NCBI GenBank assembly: GCA_032716605.1
Contig: CM064572.1
Location: forward strand, 43,698,508-43,762,507
Length of the DNA: 64,000 nt
Source of the DNA: Paralithodes platypus
Taxonomy: Eukaryota; Arthropoda; Malacostraca; Decapoda; Lithodidae
Direction of reading: 5' to 3'
The notes below the pieces were generated by a model, which worked only from the letters and a program-made list of their open reading frames with translations, ran no database searches and was not told the origin of the DNA. Of this stretch, positions 20,792-29,648 are shown in pieces. The translations under genes and the position numbers were made by a program. Each line of letters begins with the position of its first letter. Within the stretch, counting starts at the first letter, position 1.

Positions 20792-23392
20792 CTAGTAGTA
20801 CTTGAGTGAGTGGTAGTCCCTGAAGCACTCGCCCAAACACAACCCAACGTTGCATTCCTTGCACATTGATGTGACTCGGCTTCTTTTTTGTGGCTTTCTG
20901 GTGGAGTGGGCACAGACCTGGCACTGTACTTGCAGCCTCCGGGTGCCAGATAGCTCGGTGTGGATAGGGTAGTGTTTGTCATATCCATCAATGACTCTGT
21001 CTGGGAGGTTGACTGCACGGCGACCCCTGTGACCGGAGACTGGTTGGTGTTTCTCTAGGAGTTGGTAGGCGACGTTGTATATGAACTCCCTGAACTTGAG
21101 TTTTTTGTTCGGGGCCATGTCTTTTTTTACCAGCCACATGTTGTAAGCGTTGAGCATCATGATGTCAACAAAGTGAAGGAAAAGCTTGTGATACCACTTC
21201 ACTGTTTTTCGTAGGCACTCAACGCCTGCAAGCTGGCAATCAGACTTGTCCACAAGGCGCATGTACTTGGTATAATCCACCACCATATCAGGTTTCTGGA
21301 TAGACTTCTTGGTATGGTAGTGGAATTTACCAGAGTCCACTTGGGCACCTGTATGGACAGTCGAAAGCAGGTGGACTGGTCGCTTATCGAGCCACTTTAC
21401 CGCCAGAACTTTCCCAGACTTCTCCAGCTTCTTGTAGTGCTCTTTCTTCTTTCTTCTTGGTCTGTCCTGTCTGCGGCGCCTTTGTTCCTCTGCCAAGTCG
21501 TCATCAGAAGCGGTGTCACTGTGGGAGGGGTTGTCCAGTTCTATGCGATTGCCTTGGAACTTAGGCATGAACTTCCTGTTAGTTCTGACAGTCCCACATG
21601 CCCCCGTTTTGTGGTCATGGAGGAACTGGCAGAGTGCAGGACTTGTATACCAATTGTCGGTGTACAACGTGTGCCCCTTGTTCAGGTAGGGCTCCAGCAT
21701 CTTTTTCACAATGTGCCCTGACATGCCCAATGGGTCGTTGCCACCGACTTTTGGAATGTCTACATCAGTGCCGGTGTATACGATCATGTCGAGCACTATT
21801 CCACTTTCACAATCGCACAACACAAAGATCTTGATCCCGAACCTGTGTCTCTTCAAGGGAATGTACTGCTTGAACACCAGGCGTCCTTTGAAAAGCACGA
21901 GCGACTCATCAATCACCAGGTTGGCAAAGGGGTAGAAGAATTTCCTGTACCTTTGCAACAACATGGTCAACACATCCCGAACTTTCCATATTCTATCAGC
22001 TCGGTTTGGATTATTATTGTCTGCGAAGTGCAAAAATCGCAGAAGCAAGAAAAATCTATCACGAGCCATATATTTCCGGAAAATTGGGGTGTTGATGATT
22101 GGGTCGTGCTTCCAATAATGCTCCATTACATGCTTCCTGCAGAGAGGCATGATTAGCAACAACACAAAGAACACAAGGAGCTCAGGGACAGTCGTATCAA
22201 CCCATGCACGAATTCTTGCTCTAGGAGATATCATATCAATTCTTTCCCTCACCCAGGTAAAATAGCCATTGGTTTGGGAAACGAGATGAGATAATACCTC
22301 CTGGTCAAAAAATGCACAGAAGAAATCAGATTCCGTGGACTGGTCATTGCAGGGCCAGTCTGCTGTTGAACCAGCCAGATTGGCATTGAACTGGTGCAAA
22401 TCTGGTTGGAAATGAGACCCTTCAGACCAGGCAAAATTATACGCCCGTGGGGGATCAGGATCAGCCCCTCCGTCAGCCACGTCGTCTGCGCCTTCGTCGT
22501 CAGACAGGTCTTGGTCATGGTCACGGTGCAGAAGTACATCGTCGTCTTCCGAATCCTCTGCACCTCCCTCATATTGGTCTTGATCCTCCTCAGACTCGCT
22601 CCCACTATCACCACCCCAGCCATAGTTCCTGGGATCGAAGGCTTCCCCTTCTGCAGCGTCGTCGTCAGAGGAGTCAGGAGGGAAGAGGAGGGCGTCAAAC
22701 TTGGATGGCGTTAGACCGGCTGCCAAAACTCTACGAGGCCCTCCAACAGCAGCAGGGGCATGGGTGGGCGTGGGTGGTGGAGCAGGGGCGTGCGTGGGCG
22801 GTGGTGCAGGGGCGGCCGTGGTGGGCAGTGGTGCAGGGGCGGCCGTGGTGGGTAGTGAGGCAGGGGCGGCCGTGGTGGGTGGTGGTAGTGGTGGCAACGC
22901 GGGGGTGGTAGAGGCAGGAGGTGTCACCTTACTCCTCTTGAACTGATAAGGGTGTCCTTTACCCTTACCCTTCTTGCCAACTACCCCCGATGCTCCTGCA
23001 TCCCCAGGACGGCCACTTGTACTTCCTGTAGTGGTGGGCGCCGTGGGCATCGTTGCCACAACAGTAGAGGCAGTAGTTGTTGTGGTAGCAGTTGTCAGAG
23101 CAAATGCTGAGGACAATGACCTCTTCGCACTCGTCGTGCTTGTTGCATGTGTCATGCCTCTCCCAGCACGTGTAGGTCTTCTTGGCTGCACTGGCTCATC
23201 ATCCTCAGAAGTATATACGTAGGAGGGGTCCCTGGCACGTGTTCGTGTCCTGCCACGAGCACTAACACCGCCAGCAACAGGGAGCGAGTCAGGGGAGCGT
23301 GTAGGCTCCATAGTGACTGAGAGCGTACTGCGTGTGTAGACTGTGTGGGGTGCGTGCGGCGGGTGGTTGTGGATGCCATCGAGAGGTACCAT
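20792..23392 (-). CDS. piggyBac transposase, 866 codons, uninterrupted
   Basis: One open frame with the full piggyBac transposase (DDE_Tnp_1_7-type) core. Residues 1-330 are low-complexity, with Ala/Pro/Thr runs and acidic patches. The core starts near 335. The first catalytic Asp is in LVIDESLVLFKG (about 495), followed by LKRHRFGIKIFVLCDC; the next is in LYTDNWYTSP (about 579); the conserved VVDYTKYMRLVDKSD lies near 704. The last 45 residues form a Cys-rich zinc-binding finger (CQVC...CKECNVGLC). It would cut and paste at TTAA in the nucleus. An in-frame Met at residue 28 is an alternative start. Intactness suggests a young or recently active copy and a possible driver of the local TTAA MITEs. 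Confidence 0.93.
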   Translation of the reverse strand: MVPLDGIHNHPPHAPHTVYTRSTLSVTMEPTRSPDSLPVAGGVSARGRTRTRARDPSYVYTSEDDEPVQPRRPTRAGRGMTHATSTTSAKRSLSSAFALTTATTTTTASTVVATMPTAPTTTGSTSGRPGDAGASGVVGKKGKGKGHPYQFKRSKVTPPASTTPALPPLPPPTTAAPASLPTTAAPAPLPTTAAPAPPPTHAPAPPPTPTHAPAAVGGPRRVLAAGLTPSKFDALLFPPDSSDDDAAEGEAFDPRNYGWGGDSGSESEEDQDQYEGGAEDSEDDDVLLHRDHDQDLSDDEGADDVADGGADPDPPRAYNFAWSEGSHFQPDLHQFNANLAGSTADWPCNDQSTESDFFCAFFDQEVLSHLVSQTNGYFTWVRERIDMISPRARIRAWVDTTVPELLVFFVLLLIMPLCRKHVMEHYWKHDPIINTPIFRKYMARDRFFLLLRFLHFADNNNPNRADRIWKVRDVLTMLLQRYRKFFYPFANLVIDESLVLFKGRLVFKQYIPLKRHRFGIKIFVLCDCESGIVLDMIVYTGTDVDIPKVGGNDPLGMSGHIVKKMLEPYLNKGHTLYTDNWYTSPALCQFLHDHKTGACGTVRTNRKFMPKFQGNRIELDNPSHSDTASDDDLAEEQRRRRQDRPRRKKKEHYKKLEKSGKVLAVKWLDKRPVHLLSTVHTGAQVDSGKFHYHTKKSIQKPDMVVDYTKYMRLVDKSDCQLAGVECLRKTVKWYHKLFLHFVDIMMLNAYNMWLVKKDMAPNKKLKFREFIYNVAYQLLEKHQPVSGHRGRRAVNLPDRVIDGYDKHYPIHTELSGTRRLQVQCQVCAHSTRKPQKRSRVTSMCKECNVGLCLGECFRDYHSLKYY

Positions 23393-23535
23393 GTCGCACT
23401 AAACGTGGCGCAATTTGTGACTCCCTAGACAGCTTGGTGCCGTTTTGGTACGCCTTTAAAAATCCTGCTTCCGTGAGGCCTATCGCGTTCCCTATAGGAA
23501 GCCTTCCGTGAGGCCTATCGCGCTTGCCGGGTTAA

Positions 23536-24436
23536 GGGGAGCGTCCGGTTCATACTCGTAATAGTGCTCAAAACGGCAATATTGCGCAACCCGATATATG
23601 GCATCATCACCCATCCCTCTGTCTTCAGTTAAAATCCTGAGGCAATATTCCGTCTGGAAGCATGTTATTTCTGGGCTTTAAAGTTTTCGCGGGTCGCGGG
23701 TCACGCAGACGCGTAGAAAATGCATTATGGGTTTCGGATCTGCAAAAAAAAAAAAATAAAACCATGAATTTTTGGTGAAAATATGACGTTCTTAGATATT
23801 TTGCCTAACAGTATCTGGTACTCAACCCGGGTAACAACGAAGGGTGTGGTGGTGGTGGAGGAGAAAGAGCAGTGTGGTCCAAGCCGCGAGAGAGGTAGGG
23901 TGCGGCTGGCCGGCTGGCTTGCAACAGCTCTCGTGCCTTAGTACCTCACGTAAGAAAGTTCACTTGTCGGCGCAGTTCTGACGTAACCAAACATGCTACA
24001 ACAATGTTTCTGGTGTCATTGGAAAGGGCATGAAATTCTCTACAACTCCACGTCGCCATTTGTTTTTATTTCTTTCCCATTTCGACACAGCACCCCGAGA
24101 CATTTGTCACCTAATTTGTACCTAATTTGTACCTAATTGTAAATGCCCTAATTCTACAATTAGATACAAAATGGAAAAAAGTATCAACGTACAATTGAAA
24201 CTACACCTATTGTTAGTACCCCCAATGCATTAAAACAATCAAGCAACAACATTTAAATGAGATTTTGATTTTACAAAAAGTCATAAATATACACACCTAA
24301 CTCAAAAAATAATTGTCCTAGAGAATTAAAATTTTGGAAATTTCTTAGTTGTTAGGTCCCCTATATGTGTACAAAATCTTATGAAATACAGACAAAATCC
24401 ACTGACACGTTCTAGAGTAAAGGCCGGATGCTCCCC
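23536..24436. mobile_element. TTAA-flanked non-autonomous element, 901 bp
   Basis: Bounded by TTAA at 23532-23535 (shared with the piggyBac) and 24437-24440. Terminal inverted repeats GGGGAGCGTCCGG and CCGGATGCTCCCC match over 13 bp with one mismatch. The interior has no transposase frame. The GGGGA ends resemble MITE family 1. Confidence 0.84.
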
Positions 24437-24440
24437 TTAA

Positions 24441-24936
24441 TAGCATTAATTCTTATCCATATGCGCCTATTATGGGTTGATTATAAAGGTATTAACCTGA
24501 AACAACAATAAAACGAGTGAAAACAGCGTTTGGATGGTCAAAATCGGAGATATAGCCCGCGAGTTGTATAATGTATGGGTGAGGCAAGCTGCATTCCCGC
24601 CAATTTCCCCCAAGGCCACTGAGACACAGTCGATCGATACTCTCTCTCTCTCTCTTGCATTCGCTTGCTATCAGTGATGACCACACCCTGCAACCGGATT
24701 TCTAATGTTAGCACGAAAATATACCTCAGAATAAGGGAATAACAGGGAAAATAGGTGATAACTGAAGGAGAGGAGGAAAGTGGGGAAGGAGGGGAGGTAG
24801 AGGACTGAGATTTTGCATGGCCCAGGGGCCAAACAAAAATAAAAAAATAAAAAAATAAAAATATATATTTTGTTTTTATGTCAAAAGTTGATTTTTGTTT
24901 TCTCTGACTCTTAAGAGTCTCCCCGCAGTTCCCGGG
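24441..24936. other. no gene; short (CT)n tract
   Basis: Includes a (CT)n run near 24640-24655 and A/T-rich stretches near 24835-24900. Its right end GGGTTAA touches the next TTAA element, and TTAACCTGAAAC lies at 24493, so a further diverged TTAA element is possible but the ends match poorly. Confidence 0.5.
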
Positions 24937-24940
24937 TTAA

Positions 24941-25067
24941 CTTCTCATAACTCAAAGTGCATGAAACCAATCGAGCTGACATTTCTATCATTAGGGAAGA
25001 GCCTACCAGGAAATAGGTGTGGATATTTACAGCCAGATTGCTCTAGGCCCTTTTGAGTTATGAGAAG
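24941..25067. mobile_element. small TTAA MITE, 127 bp, with perfect 16-bp TIRs
   Basis: Bounded by TTAA at 24937-24940 and 25068-25071. The left terminus CTTCTCATAACTCAAA is exactly complementary to the right terminus TTTGAGTTATGAGAAG. Confidence 0.85.
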
Positions 25068-25071
25068 TTAA

Positions 25072-25515
25072 ATGGTCAAGAAAATTGTCAAGTTCGTTGG
25101 CGCTAACTATAGCAGTAGTGCAGGATAGGGGTAGGTGGTGGTGGATTACAAAGAAACCTGTGGCTGGAGCATGAATTATTTTATGAAAAATAATTAATTT
25201 AAAATTTGGTAATGGCACAATAAATAAGTTGTCTAACATCTCACTTACCCACCTTCGATTGTGATAGTAATATAACGAATTCTTATGCATTAAATATTCA
25301 ACTATGAAAAACATCTTTGCAGAGCCTCATAATACCATAAGCCTTGATAAGATTAGGTATAGGTGTGTGTAGCATGATAAACACGCTATAGGCAACTTGC
25401 TCTCGCTAGCGCTCGCTAGCTCTCTCTCTCTCTCTCGCTATTGGAACATAACCACACACCGTTTGTCGGTTGTATATCTACTTTACTTTGAAACATTATG
25501 TACAGTATATGTTTC
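25072..25515. other. no recognised gene
   Basis: Holds the short repeat shared with 19085-19128 at its start and a small CT run near 25420-25437. I see nothing else. Confidence 0.5.
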
Positions 25516-25581
25516 TAATCTCTCAGTGAGGTTCGAACCGCCGACCGTCAGGACGATAGCCGACGCTTTAATCAACTACAC

Positions 25582-25587
<6 letters not shown>
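25516..25587 (-). repeat. tRNA-like element next to a TA repeat
   Basis: On the minus strand it has GGTGTAGTTGATTAAAGCG as an A-box region and GGTTCGAACCTC as the B-box. It matches the plus-strand unit at 8785-8856. Here it is a single copy without the inverted arm. Confidence 0.72.

Positions 25588-25642
<55 letters not shown>
25588..25642. repeat. (TA)n microsatellite
   Basis: Pure TA run directly abutting the tRNA-like unit, as at 8857. Confidence 0.95.
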
Positions 25643-25645
<3 letters not shown>

Positions 25646-25839
25646 TATTACAGTAAATGAAGCAAACTTTATCTACCTATTTATCTTTGCTATATTCATT
25701 ATACGTTTTAGTCTGCAGTTTTACTGTTATAGCAAACTGGGTCGACCGTGATAAAATTTACACACTACACTATATATATTTGCAGTGCAGTTCCTTGATT
25801 TTGTAAAATAAATATTACCATAGTTTTTTAGACATAATT

Positions 25840-28219
25840 GTATGCAACTGACAGGAGCCCCGGCTTCTCTGTATCATCCTACTTTCTCTATCCTACTTTC
25901 AAAGCCAAAGGCGGATGCAGAAAACTCACAGGCTCTCATGTTCCCGATTTTGACTCCTCTGTATTCTCCACTTTATGGCTCAAATTATCCTGTCATTCTC
26001 ATACTAAATACTTCTGTTTTGTCTAGCTTTCCCTTAACTCTACTGACTTTCCCAAATTCTTTGGGTATCTAAACTCTTTAACTGGAACACATCCTAGCCA
26101 TCTCTCCTTTCTCAGAAATAACCATCTTAGGAAATTTTAACCCTCACCACCACCAATTGCTCTCCTCTCATTCCACTGACTAACCTGGTGAACAATCTAC
26201 ATCTTTTCTATCCTAAATGACCTACAGCAGTTGGTTCAGCAACCCACCCATATCCCAGATAGCTTCGGACATCGGCCTAACATTCTTGACTTGTTTCTAA
26301 CTTCTAACCCTTTTTCTTATACTGTCGATCTTTTTCCTCATTTGGGCTCCTCTTACCTGTCATATCTCTCCAGTACGGCCATCCGATTGAGCCGAACTAG
26401 CCAGCCGGCGGCACTTGTAGCACTTTGGCATTGCCGACTGGGAGGCTCTCCGGTAGTACTTCTTTGATTTCCCATGGAATATCTTTTGCTTCCGTTGATC
26501 CTCGAAGAGTGCTGAACTCATTACCGAGGTAATCCTTTCGGGCATGGAGGCATACATTCCATATTCTTTCCCTCAGACTAATGTAAACAAAAATTGGTTT
26601 ACTCAACTTGTTCAACTTCTGTCTGCAATAAGGATGACGCATTCAAACGGTACCGACACCTTCAAAATCAAGAATCTTATTCTTCCTATTGTTCTGCCCA
26701 GAATCAAGCCAAATCTGTTCTTTGACTCACCAAACACTCTTTCATCGATTCTATATTAAATGCACTGAACAATCCAATATCTAATGATAATTGACAAAAT
26801 AAAAGCTCAGACAGGCTGGGAGAGAGGTATCTTGACCCGGATTCGACCCCATTCACTCCAGGTATATTTGGAAGGGCTGAGCACCATAAGCACTCAGTCA
26901 TATGCTCATGGCCGAGTGGTTATGGTGCCCAGCTCTTCCAAATATACCTGCATTGAGTGGGTTCGAATTTTGGTCAGGTTAACTCTCTTTGAACTACCAA
27001 CTCTAAGCTCTTCCCAAGCTTTCTGGTATCTAGCCAAAAACCTCTCCACCAATTGTTCTTCTTCGTTTTTCCCTCCCCTTTTCCACTCTGACGGCACTAC
27101 CGTCACTTCTTCCTCTAACAAAGCTAAACTTTTCACCCAAACTTTCGCTAAAAACTCCACCTTGGATGATTCCGGTGTTATTCCTCCCCCTCCAACCTCC
27201 GCTCTCCTACTTATACCTAATATCCTAATTTCTTTCAAATATGTTCTCTCTACACTCTCTGGGCTTAATACTAAGAACGCGTGATGGTGTTCCTCCTGTT
27301 GTACTCAAAAAATCTTTGCTTCCGTGCTGACTCCCTGCCTAGGCAAACTCTTTTGTCTCTGTCTCTCCTCTAATGTCTTTCTATTCTTGCTGGAAGTTTG
27401 CTCTCATTCAACCTATCCCAAAGAAGGAATGATTGCTCTCAACCCTCCAACTATCGTCCGATTGCTCTGATTTCTTGCATCTCTAAAGTTATTGGAAACT
27501 ATTCTTACTTCGAAATTTCTTAGGCATCTCTCTGCCCATATACTCTACTTTCAGATCGCCAGTATGGCTTCCTTAGTGATCTACTGGTGATCCTCTTTCA
27601 TATCTTATTCATATCTTGCTAACTTTTGGTCATCCTCCTTTCATGATTTCGGTGAAAGCTATTCTATTGTGCTAGACATATCTATAAGTCCTTTAATAGC
27701 GTCTAGCACAAATCTCTAACTTCTAAGCTACCCACCTATATTGTTTATCCCTCAAATTATGCCTTTATCTCTATTCCCTTTCCTGGCCGTTCCATGGCTG
27801 CAGTTGTGGACGGCCACCTTTCACTTCCTCAACCTATCAACTATCAGCTATTTTATTCATATGCTGATGACTCTACCGTACACTATTCAACTCGTTTTTC
27901 AGAACCACCCAGCAAGCAATCTCTCAAAAAGTCTTGTGACGATGCCATATCTTCTGACCTATCAACAATTCCCATTTGGGGCAGAAAATATATTGTTGCT
28001 TTTGGTGCTTCCAAAACCCATTTCTCCATTCATCTACCCATCAACAACTCCCACACGACTTTCCCTTATACTTCAACAATACACAAATCAACCCCTCATC
28101 TTCTCTCAGTATTCTCGGTGTCTCCTTTTCTCCTGATCTCACTTGGAAAGATCATATTACCACCCTTGTTAAAATAGCTTTCCAGAAGCTGGGTATGCTC
28201 AATCGTCTCCGGTGGTTAT
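25840..28219 (+). pseudogene. Jockey-like LINE, decayed 5' and middle part
   Basis: Short frames in all three phases give endonuclease remnants (about 25842-26360, with GNFN where GDFN is expected near 26135, and NILDLFLTSNPFSY), then the linker (26544-26759), the RT start (27015-27284) and RT body (27741-28219). It is the same family as 14261-16230, in a more complete but older copy. It is interrupted by a palindromic tRNA-like unit at 26831-26980 and by an LTR-type element at 28220. The 3' remainder is at 33012-33590. The catalytic YADD is visible near 27855-27875 (YSYADDSTVH). Confidence 0.82.
26831..26980. repeat. head-to-head tRNA-like palindrome inside the LINE
   Basis: 26906-26980 has A-box TGGCCGAGTGG (26909-26919) and B-box GGTTCGAATTT (26960-26970). 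26831-26899 is its imperfect reverse complement, including AGGTATATTTGGAAG. Two tRNA-like units thus face away from a common centre. It sits between LINE coding segments. Confidence 0.75.
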
Positions 28220-29648
28220 TGTGACGCTTCTGCATAGTAGCCACGTGCGGGCATGCGCACGCGTCGGCTGCCCAGCCGTGTAGAAACCGGCTGGTGGCAG
28301 CCGGTCGGCAGGCTTTTCCTTAGTATATATCCTACGACAACGTAACTAATGTCTGGGATATTCTTATGTTGTTTCACAGCTTGAAGCTGCCCTTATTCTT
28401 AACCAACGCATCTTAGTATATTTTATGCTCGATAGTTGATTGTTTCATTATAATATATAAGATGTAAGTTTAGTGAGGGCGGGAGGAGACGAGCGGGAGA
28501 GAGAGACCGGCTTGGGACGGTGCTTCGCTTGCCAGCTTGGGACGAGCCTGAAGCGTTGCCATATGCATTTGATTGCAACGTTAGGCTTAGTTTCGACTCA
28601 CGCACGGGGTAGAGGATTTTGACCCGGCAACTGTGTTGAGTTTTGCCAAGCATGGGATGTATTCTGCATGCCTAGGGCGGGGTCCAGACAGATTCAAGAC
28701 TCAGAGCTCACCTCACTGTCGTACCCTTCGGACCCCCTTGATATCTATCTCTCTCAACCCCACTTAGAAACTTTCTCTCTTACTTTGTATACCTTCCTTC
28801 CACTACTTCACCAATCTATTTAATTATCCCATCCCCTTGATAGACCTTATATCTATTATTGTATTAACGACGAGCTGTCAGATAATTAGATAGGATTTTG
28901 GGCCTTATGCGGAGACGTAATTGTTACTGAGACCTAGGAAGCTTTTTTGTTGTCTCATATTTGGTGGTTTCATGCTTGCTAGTGTGTTCTTGTGTCAGGT
29001 TAGCAGGGGCTAGACCGGAGGGGAGGCTTTTTGCGATCCTTTAAGTAAAGTCTGCTGGTGCGAGTCCTGTGGACCCGCACGACTGGGTACCCGTGGGAGT
29101 CTGGGGGCATTTTCTTGTCTATGTCCCTGTGTGTCTAGTGTTGTGTTGTGTGAGGGCCCTTGCCTAGTCCACTCAGCACTGCGCTAGCACGTCTTGCTTT
29201 TGTTTTAGGGTCGCCAGGAGAGAGTCAGATACTTGCGATCTGAGTCTCAAGAGAGCACCCTTTCAATTAGAGTCATTTGGCGCACAGACTTGGGAACGTC
29301 TCTAGGCTAGAGCAGGTGGCTCAGCCCGGGTATCCGAAGCCTATATCCTTCCGGCTAGACCTCTGATGCCTGGAAGATTAACAGCTAGGGGTTTATTATT
29401 TCTGAATGCTTGTTATTGTGCCACAGTTTACCGTTTTTGTGAGCATTGTGAGTCAGGGTGTGGCTTAGAGACTCTGTCCGAGCAGGCTTGCCTGACTAAG
29501 AGTGAGAAGCACACCTGTATGTGGTTATGTTGCGAGTTGCTACCTTTATATAATTATACCTATGCCATTATACACTGTATGGCCTATCACTAGTATTTAT
29601 TCCTGCTTATGAGTTAAGAGTTCTCTAAATCCGTAACGTACTTTATAA

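Larger units (their letters stand above)
19226..23531 (-). mobile_element. piggyBac-type DNA transposon, about 4.3 kb
   Basis: TTAA lies at 19222-19225 and 23532-23535, the target duplication of piggyBac elements. The left terminus starts CCTGTTAAGCGC, and the right terminus read inward is CCCGGCAAGCGC, a short imperfect inverted repeat. A transposase frame fills 20792-23392 on the minus strand. The 1.5 kb between the transposase stop and the left end holds a tRNA-like unit, a hairpin, a TA tract and a minisatellite, probably later insertions or expansions. The right end is certain; the left boundary rests on the TIR match alone. Confidence 0.75.

Noticed and set aside
21314..23222. plus-strand frames opposite the piggyBac transposase
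   Set aside because: These are shadows of the minus-strand transposase with no motif of their own.
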